DNA of 64,000 nucleotides, from contig NC_092460.1 of NCBI RefSeq assembly GCF_047495875.1, positions 6,748,520 to 6,812,519 of the forward strand. The letters run 5' to 3'. The first letter of the stretch is position 1, and each line of letters opens with the position of its first letter. Below the pieces are notes generated by a model, which saw only the letters and a list, made by a program, of their open reading frames with translations, did no database searches and was not told where the DNA came from. Made by a program: the position numbers and the translations under genes. The DNA is from Pithys albifrons albifrons. Taxonomy: Eukaryota; Chordata; Aves; Passeriformes; Thamnophilidae. Shown here in pieces: positions 33,790 through 45,644 of the stretch.

Positions 33790-36700
33790 CCAGCACCAGC
33801 TATGACCAAGAGCATTAGAGGATGCTCAAGAAAATTGTGCTAGGAGCATGCTGAGTAATTAGCTGACCAAAGTCCTTTTTCCAATCCTAAATTATCAGGG
33901 ATCACCTTGCTCTGCTCAGCAGTGGATTTTGATCCTTCCCAAAGCTCTTTGTATAAAGTGTTACTTAAAGTTATTCCTTCCTCAAATCTGCTGAGTTCTT
34001 GGCTCAAAAATGAGATCATTTTTATCTGTGTTTTATAAAGTTATGATCAAATTCTAATCAAAACACTAATCCCAAGGTATTTCCAGACGCCTTGCCAATA
34101 ACTAACAGAGACAGTAAATACGATTTGATACCTTAGAGCTCCTCTGAGTCTGATTCTCATTGAGATGAAAGCCTTCAGGCAACTGAGAATTTGGCTCCTA
34201 CACTGCTGACAAAAACGTAATCAGAAATAGGGGTGGGATTCCCAGATCCCCCGAGAGATCCTTGCCTGGCTCTGAAATGAGCATTTAGGGTTTCATTTCT
34301 GGCAGTTGTCTTTTGGAAAAATAAAACCTGACATTTTAATGCAGGCCCTTCATACAAAAGGCGTTTTAGAAAGCAGAGAGATTTGCAAAGCCACACACAA
34401 AAAGAGGAGAAGGAGGGAAAATTAGATGGAGGAAACATCTGCTAAAGTTTTCCTGTTATTTCAGGAATGTTTGTGTAACTCAAGCACTCCCTAACTCTTT
34501 TTGCATCACAGACATCTTCTCTAAAAGACTGTCTTCCCATCACATAACCTCTCTCTCTCTGCTTGTGTTTGCTTACACAGAAAAGCAATATTGGGAATGT
34601 ACTTAATGTATCTGAGTTTTGCTTTCATGGGGCTGAGCAGCTGGGGACAAGAAGGGCACTGCAGCTCACTCGTCTCCAACCCCAACTGGAGACCCTCTGA
34701 GTCTCTCCATCTCCTCTCACAGCTGTTAAAGCACACTGAATTATGTGGTATTCCATAACCTGGGACTAAAGCCCTGACATCCAGTGCAGAGCAAACACCC
34801 CCAGAATCGAGGCAGGCTTGTGTTTCTTGTTATACAGTTAATGCAAAAGACTGGTCTCGTTAAAGTTTTAGTAGCGATTGGGTTTAGATCTGTGCATAAA
34901 AAGTGCTGAATACTGGTCTGATTATTGAATTTGCTCAGACCTTGCTGAAACTGGAATACACAGAGTGCATTATACTTAGGATAAAAGACAATAACTTGCT
35001 TGGATTGTCCTGGTGCCATCATAAATGAATCATCACTTAGCTATTAAGAGCCATGTTTGATCATGCAATTTAGAGCATACCAAAAAGAAGCACTGGCTGA
35101 TTCATGTAACAGTATCAGAGCACAGCACATTTGCCTGCTTGCTCCCAGTGAAACATACAGGAGCTTGGACAGTCGGATGCACTCCAGTTGAAATGCTGGA
35201 AGATTGTTCCTGCTGGATGGACCTTCCCAACTCCAGACTGAAAATCTCTCTTCTGTCCAACCAGAAGGATGAAAAAGTAAGGAAAGCTTAGTCATACTCT
35301 TTGGTGGGCACCAAGGGATAAACTGTCCCTCTGGGTGATCTGGTATCTGTCATCATCTCCAGACCTCTCTCCATTGGTGCTGGCCACACTGTCACCTGCA
35401 GTGTGGACACCTGCCCTTGGGAGTATGGACAGAAAACAACACATTGTCTCGGTTTGTTGAGCAGCTTTCTGAAATCACTCCCCTACCTGGGTTTTACACA
35501 GTAATGGGAGTCTTGGTCCTGTTCCTAATCCTCTAAGGCTTTTCCCCTCCTCCACGCCTGTACAAGAGACATAACAAAATCCATCCTGTAAGGAAATGAT
35601 TTTTTTTTTCTTGCTCAATCAGAAACATATGATATTAACCTTTGGAGAAAAATGCATCAAGTTTTATGTTTGCTCCTACAGTAACATTGGGAATTGATTT
35701 TAGGACAGATTTAGTACTTCAGCAGGACTGTAAAAATAGGTATCAAGTTACTAGTATGAGAATCATTGCCTAGATACCATAATAGCAGGCAACAGGGAAA
35801 ACCCTAAATAGACAGTGATTATGTATGTAAGGGAGAGCATGTAATTTAGTGTGGGAATGGCTGTGCTTAACACCTGTATTTAGTCCTTAAGTAAGTTCAG
35901 CAAACTAATTCGCAGAAGCCTAAATTAATAAACTGTGTGGTGTTCTCTTCTCATTAGACAGATTTTAGTCCATGTTTCCATTACCATTATAGGCCAAGTA
36001 AGCCATTTCTCTCCCTTGGGCCCAAGGACTGAGTAACAATTTCATGTATAAAGCCCTCTCCAAATGCTCATTTTCCTCTGCTCCCTTATTTCCAAGTGGG
36101 AGTAATGGGATGGAGGGGGCTCATGGCTGAATGGTCCCATCCAGACCTGCTCTTCTGACCATGGGCAGCACAGAGGCTGTGGGCATCAGGCTGTCTGGAT
36201 CAGGAAGAAGTTGTGTCTCTTTTCCCACTGATGCTAAATATCCTGCTTTTATATATTTAAAAGAACTAATGAAGACTTACACCTCCTTTAACTCCCACAT
36301 GTTTCAAACACCAGAAAGTATTGTCTACTAGCAGTTGTAAGCCTCTTTCTAGCACAGATACTGCCCAAACCCTCCTTCTTTCCATTTTTTCCCCACTGTG
36401 ACATTACCTGTGTGCTCTCTGACATGCAGAGAAGCAACACCTGGCAGATCCCCTCTGCTCACAGTCTCTTTCCTGTCTCATGTGTAACCTTTGGGCACTG
36501 GTTCCTGTTCCAGCTCCATGAGAACATAAATGCTCTTATATTTATCCTTAGTAGGGTAGTTTGCCATGCCACCGACTTTGAGGAAGCTTCCCACAAACCT
36601 CAGTGTAATGTGTAGGACAGACCCTTCCACTGTGAATGACAGAAAAATCACTGCAATGTGGGATCAGCCACTTATGCTGTACAGCACAGCATAATGTAAA

Positions 36701-37599
36701 ATAGAGTATCAGCTCTTAGTTTCTTCTGTGTGCATCTGTATGGATGTATCAGTGCACATGACTCTGCATTTCTCTTTACAAAGTGAGTTCTGAGAACATA
36801 GATGAAATAAAAGTACTCAACTGGCTGAATCAGAACCCTTGGGTAAACAACAGGGACACTCTGAAGCCAACAAGAGCTTGTGAAGTTTTCTCCCCATTAT
36901 ATGTCCCTGACAGCACTCTGAAAATGGCAATGTGAGCTAGATAGGAAAACCAATTAAGGAGCACAGAATAATTCAAATCTTTCATCTAGGAAACATTTTG
37001 CGGTATTTATTTTTTCCCACAAGCAAGCAATCTTTAAGAAGCTGGGTTCTGCTTTCTATCAGGAGCAAATTATTAACCTCCATTTCTTCTTCCCTGCCTT
37101 ATGAAGAAGGTTTGTGTCAGTAACAGATCAGAGAACACACAGAGGTTTCTGATCAATTTGCAGCTGATGTTTGCTTGCATTGTTTCAGAGTTTGGTCATT
37201 TTATCAGATATCCTTCAGCTATCACATGAAATATCCCCCTGAGCCCATGGGAGAGCTTGCAGCTTGCCTTTGCAGGGGCTCAGTTCTCCTTGAGAAAGAA
37301 AAACCCTTTAGCAAAGAGCTGAGTGACTGTGCAGTGCCTGCCCACATGTCCTCCTCCAGCTCTTGGCTACTGATCCCAGTGTGCTTACTGCCTGCTTTGA
37401 AAGATGCATCTAGAGGTCTAGCCAGACAGGTTGGATCTTTAGTTTAGTGTGCTTAGGCTTCTTTACTGCATTGATCTGAATCCGGGATGAGGATTTTCAA
37501 AAGAAATTGGAATTGAAAAGGTAATTGCCCTGCTTATATTCATGATTTATGCCCCAGGAACTGATTTACTGCATACCAGTTGAGAGGTGTGGCACCCTC
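33790..37599. other. Non-coding DNA, nothing recognised
   Basis: No gene or repeat family is recognised. The sequence is mostly AT-rich, and open frames do not exceed about 93 codons. Confidence 0.55.
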
Positions 37600-37769
37600 T
37601 CCAGAGGATGAACACTTCCACATCCCTGGAAGTGTTCAAGGCCAGGTTGGATGACGCCTGAGCAACCCGATCTAGTGAGTGGCATCCCTGCCCATGGCAG
37701 GGCGTTTGGAACTAGATGATATTCAAGGCGCCTTCCAACACAAGCCTTTCAGTAATTCTGTAATTCTGA
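37600..37769 (+). mobile_element. CR1 LINE 3'-end fragment
   Basis: This is a sense-oriented CR1 tail. It shows CATCCCTGGAAGTGTTCAAG at 37621, GGCCAGGTTGGATGACGCCT after it, a CCCTGCCCATGGCAGGGCGT block near 37686, GGAACTAGATGATATTCAAG near 37708, and a terminal eight-base repeat (TAATTCTGTAATTCTG) at the right end. It belongs to the same 3' type as the copies at 2300 and 18905. The left boundary is uncertain because the first 20 bp are diverged. It is inactive through truncation. Confidence 0.94.
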
Positions 37770-40700
37770 GACTGGAGCAGGAGGAGCTCTGGGATGCAGT
37801 CCTGGCAAAGACCCACTGCAGTGCTACCCTTCAGGATGGGGTGCAAAATGAGCCCCTCGAGTCCCCTCTTTGGTACCACATGAACCCAGGGCTGGGGCAC
37901 TCATTTGGTGAAGAGGTTTGCTGTTATCAAAGCTGATGAACAGCTCAAGTCACTCTCTGTCACTAAATGGTGCTTTGCCTTGAGAAAGCCTTTTGGACAG
38001 GAAGGGGAGTTACCAGATCAAGAGAGAATTTGGTATTATATCAGTTGTGACAGCTGAAAATTCTCCTAATTGCTATCGATTGTCAGGAAGTTTTATTAGA
38101 CCAGGATGTCGGTTCAAGTTGGCCATAAAAATGTGTATTTCAGCTAAGATAATAATCAATGGTAGCCTTTAAATGTTACAAACACTTTTCTGATTGAGCA
38201 GGTTGAATGCTGCGTTATTGAGGTTGCTAATCTAACACATTACTTGGCCGACATAAATCGTTGCCTGCATGAACACAAACTTCTCAGTCCTTCAGCTAAA
38301 GGCAGTATTTTTTCTGGAGGCGTATTTAGATACTTTATGCTAGTCATTAATAACACAGAAACTAAACAGCAATTAAATCAAGAAAGAAATATATGCTCTG
38401 GTTTGTAGGACTGTTGAGTAACTGCAGTCCTAGTTAGAGATAACAGATGTTGTGGGTGTTCTGCACTTAAAAAAATATCCTTCCCATAGTCCTCAGGAAA
38501 ATGAATGAGCCTAATTTAAATGAAGAGATTCTTCTGTTTTCGGAAATATCATATGGATTCATTTTATTGACTCATTCATAAATTATTTCATTGATCCTTA
38601 AGCTCTTGTACTAATGAAATACATGACCAGGAACATTTGAGGGCTTCCATGACTATTAAATTTAATACAGTGGTTGGGTTGCTTTTGTTTTTTAATGAAT
38701 ATCTTTGTTTCGGCTGTAAACAATGGACGTTTTCCAGTGGGCATGGGACAAGTTTGAGGATGTGGGGCTGACAAACAAATGCCCTTAGCCTCTTGCATCC
38801 ACAAGTACAGCCACCTTGCATTCATCATATGCCATCCTGTCATTGTTCAGCCCATGGTGGGCACAGCTGAGTATGGCTCCTCTTCCTGAATTTTGGGATT
38901 TTCTCATTTTCCCTCTCCCACTGTGTGTCCTTGCCAAGTCCCTGCCTTCCTTCACCATTTAAAGCATCTCTGTGTTTGGCAGGCTGGTTTTTCACAGCAT
39001 TTGTGTGAGAAGGAGTTATAGTTTGAAGAGGTTAAGCTGTGTCCTCCTTTCTCTGCCCATCAGGTGGGAACAAATCCAGCTGCTTTCTCATCCCATGTCA
39101 GATTGCATGATAAAACATGACAGGTCAAGTTCCCGGGTCTAGCCCTGCTGCTCTTAGCCCAGCTCTGAGAGCAGAGTGGTTAGACTGGTTTCAGGTCACC
39201 CTCTCAGCACTTCTCCTTTTGGCTCAGCCTTAGTGTGAGCTCTGGGAGAGGTAAGGGGGTGTTGGAGGCTGCAGGGTCTGCCAGCAGCCTCAGCAAGGCT
39301 GTGGGGTAAATTGTCACTGCTCCCCAGGGAAGATGCAGCTGAAGGAGCTATGAGAGTCCCAGGCAGTCAGGGGAACCCAAGGTGTGCATTTCTCCCTTCA
39401 GGTGTTGTTTCTTGCCTCCCATCCAGGTCAGAGACATTTTAATACTATTCATAGATGTTTGGTCCAGTTCAAAAGTGCTCACAGAGCTTGGCCCCATTTT
39501 GGATGAGCTGCATCTCTTAGGTTTGACACATCATGGTCTGGATTCTGTTTTGGACTTGTCTGGAATGATGTGTTAGGCACTGGAAAGGCATTTTGCTTCC
39601 TCTAAAGAGCCTAAGGCTTCATTGAGAGCTCACTTCATTTCCTGGATCTTAGCCAACCTTACTACGTTGCAGGTGTTTTGTCTTCTAAAGGCTGCTCATG
39701 GGTAATAAACTGCTTTATGCCAGCTTGGACATCAGCTTTACTTCAAAAATGCCTAGTTTAGTCTTCCTTATTAGATAACAGAAGACATGGTGATCTGCTT
39801 TAGCCCTCTGAGTAAAGAAATCACCATTTCCATTGCTTCCAAACCAAATGCACTGAAAAAAGGCTGGTTACACCTGTGTCTTCTGGAAACCAGTGTCCTG
39901 CAGAGCTGCAGCTGAACCGAGCTCCTAAATTTTAGGGAATTTCATCTGTTCTCATTTCTTTTCTTTTTATCACAAACACTAAGAAAAGTAGGTGCAATTA
40001 GATTAAGCTACATTGATGTTTACATTATTTTTTCAATTATAAATGTTCACTATGTGTTGGCCAGGATAATAACATTGTGGTTTTGCTTGAAGTTTCAAAG
40101 ATTAGGATAAAAAGTATTTAATGCAGAAGGATGGCTCTCCTCCTGTCTTCAAATGGGAGCAACAGTTTCAGGCTTTAATACACTTTATTTGGAGATCAGG
40201 GCTGAAAACTGGATTGTGAATGTCTGTTGAATGCCAAAGTAAAATCTGTAAATCTTTGTAGCAAGCTAAAAGAAGTGACTAAAAATGAGGCATAGGGAAG
40301 GAGTCCTGTGGTCTTGCTTGTTGTCCCAGCAGTGCCTGGGAAAGTTTGATGCTCTTGTTCATGTGTTGTACTGGGTAGAATAAAAGCAGCCTCATTATCT
40401 CCATATGATAAATTATAGATCTAAAAATACCCATCACATTTATATGGTGCAACGAAACCAATTTTCACTCAGGAGCAGAAGAAAGAGAGGAACTTGTTAA
40501 GAATCAGTTGGATACAATATCTGCTGAGACTGCTGTGCTGTTTGTGCTAAACACTGAGCACAATTAATTGCCGGTAAAATGCCATTTTAGCGAGCCCCAT
40601 GCCCAGGTGTGTGTCAGGGCCTGTGCGTGGTCACAGAGCTGCATAAACCTGGGGTAACACAGAGAATTTGTGCTGTCAGGTCAACTTTGCAGCCTTTTCT

Positions 40701-42000
40701 TTTCAGAACAAGGACTACAAAATCCCAGCTGCCTGTGGATGTCAGTTGTGTCTGATTGCAGGTATTTCTGGTCATACATTATAGTTAATGGAGCTCAAAC
40801 ACTTCTCAACACTTTTCGATTGAATGTGCCTCCACAGCCAGTGACCTTTAGAGATGTCTTGTTGTCATACTTTGCATGTGATTTACATTCCTGAGAGAGG
40901 GGATCAGGAACAGGGAGCTGTGTTGTGTTGGATATCCAGTGCCAAGGATGCCATTAAAAACTCATGGAGGAAGGCTGGGTGGCCACAGGAGGGGCAAAGA
41001 GCCACAGCGTGCAGTGCAGGTAAGAACTAAACAACACCTGGATTTTGAAAAAGCTGCTGAGTCAAACTTCCCACCCAGCAGCTTAATAGACATTCCCAAA
41101 GCAATCTCATGGACTGAAAAGGGCTGAGGAGCAGTAGACACATAGAGAATCAAAGCTTACACTGGGTGTGACAGGTACAGCAACTCCAAACTGAAGAAGC
41201 TGCCACTGCAAGCCCTGAGGTCAAACAAAGCCAGTGAGACCTCACCTCTCACTGAGGAGCCACAATTCACCCAACTGGTTGTTACTCAGAGCCTCGCTGA
41301 TGCTTCAGCTGATTCCTACCATTAGCAGAGGTTTGTCACTACAGACCCAGATGTGAACATGGGATTGATTTTGGGTGGGACTGTCCATGCTGCTTTTCTA
41401 GCTTAAATTCCTATTAAGATATATGTCACACCAGGTGCCCAGTCTAACCTTTCTGGCCCAACAGCCAAAATTCCTTAGCTTTAATGACCATACGTGTTAT
41501 TTTTTTGTCCATGTGCCTTCTGCAAGTAAATGGTTTTAGTCTCACTCACAGTGTTTATTATTTGCTTCAGCCCTGTGCTGCCATGCTCAGTGTAAGGCAT
41601 AAATCAGCAAAATTAATTAATAATTCTTTGAGTGCACTAGTTCTTCCAAGTCTTTTAATGCCTTCATTTAAACAGGCAGTGCATGAGCAGCATCATAGCC
41701 AAGGATGTGAAATGCTTTTTAAATCTTCTGAAGTGATGGTGGTGTGTGCATTGTTTATGTGGGGGATGGCCAGCTGCTGCCTTTACATTTTTACTCAGTC
41801 TCCAGGCATTTGCTGCAGGCCAGAAGCTGTAATGACTAGGAAAAAAATTTACTCGTGTTTCAGACAGAGCTATTAAAAGAAAATTCTTGTCAAAGTAATT
41901 CTTATCTCACGATGAGATTGCTGAATTACTGCATATTACGGGAAAGAGAATTGCAAATGTGTTGGCTTTTCTTCCCATCAAAAACCTAGAGAAGAACTAT
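37770..42000. other. Non-coding DNA; candidate conserved block near 38.0-38.4 kb
   Basis: No gene is recognised. About 38030-38400 is AT-rich and repeat-free with several retained CpGs and homeodomain-type cores; it is discussed as a finding. A second, weaker block with similar character is about 40500-40640. Open frames elsewhere are short and unassigned, the largest being 130 codons (41484-41876 plus). Confidence 0.5.
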
Positions 42001-45000
42001 TGTTTTATTACTATTGTCATACTCACATACAATTTTTTTTAAAAATGCTTTTAAAATATGAAATCATCCTTTATTAGGTACTGACCATAAGGTAACATTA
42101 GCAAGATTAAAGAGCAGATTGCTCAGACAGGATTGCAAAGTGAGCGATTCCTTCCCTTGGCTGTGTCAGTGCCCATCCCAGACACGAGCAGGAAGGAGGC
42201 ACTGAGGAGTAGCATCTCTGTTCCCTGGGGACTACCCAGAGGGGTAATTCTGCCTGGGAGAGACAGTTTGAGCAGTCCCTAACACTGACCCCTCTCGTCA
42301 TCCCATCCCATTGTCACCAGGGTGCAAATCCATAATTAGCACAGGGCTGTGTAGTGTGGGGCTCTGCAGGTCAGTCCCACAAGCTCATCACAGTGAGAGT
42401 TCACTATGTCCATTTAAGGATCCTGACTGAAAAAAATGACAATTCTCAAGGTTTTATGTTGTCCCACAGGCAAAAAGGCCTTTTTAGTGCTTTCTCACCA
42501 CTAGGTCAGTTTTTACTTGTGTTCCCACCCCAGTTTCTGCCTCCCATAACCCAACGTGCTGCTTCACAGGGCCAGGAAACCCCTCACTTGCCTTTCCTTG
42601 CCCATGTGGCTTCAGTGGATGTGGCAGCACCTTCTGCAGATCTGCAGTGCAACACATCAGCATAAGAAACTGTTCTCACCTCTGGTTTTAGACCAAAATA
42701 CTAAATCTAAATGTGCTTCAATTTCTATTACAAATGTCCAAGGCAATGGTGTGGAAATAATGTGTAGCTTAAAAAAGAAATCAGACAAAATACTTTCCCC
42801 AGTCCCTTGGGTATTACAGAACATTAGTTCACTGACACCTTTCTGCAGGCTGGGCTTTTTGGTATCGTTCCCAAAGTGTATACCAGGAGCTAGGGATTCA
42901 TCAGAAGGGGAGTGGCTGTGGGTCCAGCTGCCCAGGGGTTGCTGACCCCAGAATCTGCAGCAGCCACGACACTGAAATCTTTTCCTGTTCACTGAGAGTG
43001 TCATCATCTCTTCTCTTACCTTTAGTTTCCGTCTCCTAAAGCTTCTGCATAACAGGACACAAATGTGAAATCAGGAAACTGCCTGAAACACCCCAGTTGA
43101 CCAATTAATCACTGGTCCATGTGCCTGTGGTGATGGGCCCTGATAAACAGCAGTACCACAAACCCTTCCTCTTCCGACTGCTTATCTCTTCCAAAATCCC
43201 CTCTCTATGAGCTCACCCCTCTCCTCCCAAGCATGGCAACACATTCCAGCTGCAGCCAGGTCAAGGATGCAGCCTGGGGTCTCTCAAGAGGTCCCTCTGC
43301 CAAGACGATGGGCCATTCTCATACTATAATGTGCATTTTTGCCCCTAAACAAAAAAAAATCCCATAGATCTATACGTGCAGCTGCTTTTTACTGCCTGGG
43401 CCGGGATTCCCTCCAGCCCTGGGAAGCAGAAACCAGCTGAAGCCAAGTGTTGCTCCAACCCTGTGGTTCATGTCTCAATCTGCCTCCTGGGATGAGGACA
43501 AAGACCCACGTCTGTACAAAACCTTTTTGCTAACCTGGCCCCTCCTGTAAATGGTGTAGGAACAGGAAACCATTTTCCTCCTCTTTAAAGTTTTTGTGTA
43601 ATTTGAGAGTCAAGCTTTATGCAGATCGGAACATGTTGGTAATGTCTGAAAAGTAATTATGGCATGTATTATTATTTTAATATTTACCAAGTGCTGACAG
43701 AGTAATACTTTCATAAAATCTTTAGGGAGGTTGAAATACATACCACAAGGCATGGTGAGATGAAGATAGTCTTCTAAAATCACTCATTTATATTTCAATT
43801 TTATAGTCACTTTCCTGTGACCTACTTTTAATCATATGATGGTTTCTTTCTGTCTTAAATTATATAAGGTGGCTAATGATTTTAATTTAAAGTTCTTTAT
43901 GGAAGAATGCAAATAATATTTCTGCCTAGTGAAGAAATGCTGTGAACTTCTAATTGAAAAACTATTTATCATGATATTGAAGAGCAATGGAAGAGGTTTA
44001 ACCTTGCTGGAAGCTGGAAGTCTTTCTTTCCACTTATTATGATTGTCTAAGAGCAACATACCAAGGGCTATCAGGAGAAGATTTCTATGTTTAAAATGGA
44101 AACTGTGAGATTAAATACCTTATGGCCTCTGTTTTATTTTTCTCTACAATGAGGAGAATACACTAAAGTAATCTTGCAAAATCAAAGAGCAGCATTTCAA
44201 TATTCTTCACGTTTGTTAGGCTGGATAATCTAATCCAATCCAGATTTTCTACTGAATTTGTCTTTTGCTCAAAGCATATTTATCACAAGCAACAATGTTT
44301 GGGTTAGACTTGCATACTCTTCAGAGAATTTACAGTATTCTGTTACTTGTCACCAAAAGCAATGGATTTCTTTATGAAAAAGCATTGAGTTTAACTCATT
44401 AATTGGCTATCAAACTGATTATAAGAATAAGTGAACTTGATTTAGATGCTCCAAGAAGATTTGAGTCACAATGTTGGTGAATCACTGAGGTTCATGTCCT
44501 GGAACAAATGTTTGTGATGTGTCCAGACTGGTCTTCACTGTAACATTTGGTAACTCAAGCAATTGGCCCTTGACCATTTTAATTTAAAACATGTCTGCAG
44601 ACTTGAGAGAAAAATCTACAGCAATATAATGATATGAAAATATGAACTTCAAGACAGCCGAGGGACACAAAAATCACAGAGAAGCCCTCAGTCTAAAAGA
44701 AATGAGGAGCTGGTAGGTGGAGTTTCCTGACATTTGGATTTCACTACAGCAAAGCATTGTGGAAACCTGACTGGGTTGTCATCACAGACTCGTATCCTGT
44801 GGCTTTAGCTAAACCCCCAGGTTTTATACTTTGTTTTAATTCCTAGGTTATTAATTGCCAATACAGATAAGATGTCTTAATGTGCATGAGCTCTCCTTCC
44901 ATTGCATTTCAGCAGGAAGATATCATTCCATTTCAGCCACACATCATTAAACATTTCAAAGTATATCCAGACAGGCAGTTGTATATATGAGACACATTAT

Positions 45001-45604
45001 TGCAGGTAATATATTTTGCTAAACTGCACAGCCCTGCAGATAAAGAGGCAGCGAGTGCCCAGGCCGTGGCACAGGCATGTTCAGGGGCACACGTGGCATC
45101 CATTGATGTTAAACACAGTCACACACTTCTTCAACTCCTTTTTATTTGCCTCTCCACTCCCACCTTTCAGACACTGAGACTACATGCCTGTGTTTGCAGG
45201 GGAAGAGGACAGACTGCAGACTGAAATCCAAAATCCACGGTCAGTATGGGGATGGATGCCTCTTCACCAGACTCGGCGTGTAGTTGTTTGTGGGAGAGTG
45301 AAGTTCAAAGGCAGAGAGGCACAAAGCACTGCCAACCCCCTCAGTGCAAGGCAGTGGGGAATTGAGCCCTTAATCCCTGCTGGGCTGTCAGGGCAGTGCT
45401 CACATTGACAGATTTCAGCTTTCCACCGAATTGATTAGCACTGTTTCAGTGGCTGTCTGGGTTTGAGCAGGCCCTGTATCTATTACCAGCCATTCTTATC
45501 CTCAGAGAACCTCTCTCAAAGTTCAGCTCAGTGAAGTTGCCCACAAGGCAGTCTTACTCTAGTCAATACAAATATAAGAGAAGTCAGCAGGAGAGTGGGC
45601 AGGC
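42001..45604. other. Non-coding DNA, nothing recognised
   Basis: A moderately G+C-rich segment (about 42100-43600) is followed by a strongly AT-rich one (about 43600-44900). Neither shows an exon, RNA gene or known repeat. The overlapping frames at 42354-43007 (up to 129 codons) run on both strands and have no known domain. Confidence 0.5.
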
Positions 45605-45644
45605 TCCTTACACTGAACAAGAGTTCCTTATGCTGAACAAGAGC
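45605..45644. repeat. 20-bp tandem duplication, two copies
   Basis: The unit TCCTTACACTGAACAAGAGT (45605-45624) is followed directly by TCCTTATGCTGAACAAGAGC (45625-45644), with three differences. This is an older slippage duplication without evident function. Confidence 0.9.

Noticed and set aside
34551..34561. CT dinucleotide run
   Set aside because: Only about five units, too short to list as a microsatellite.
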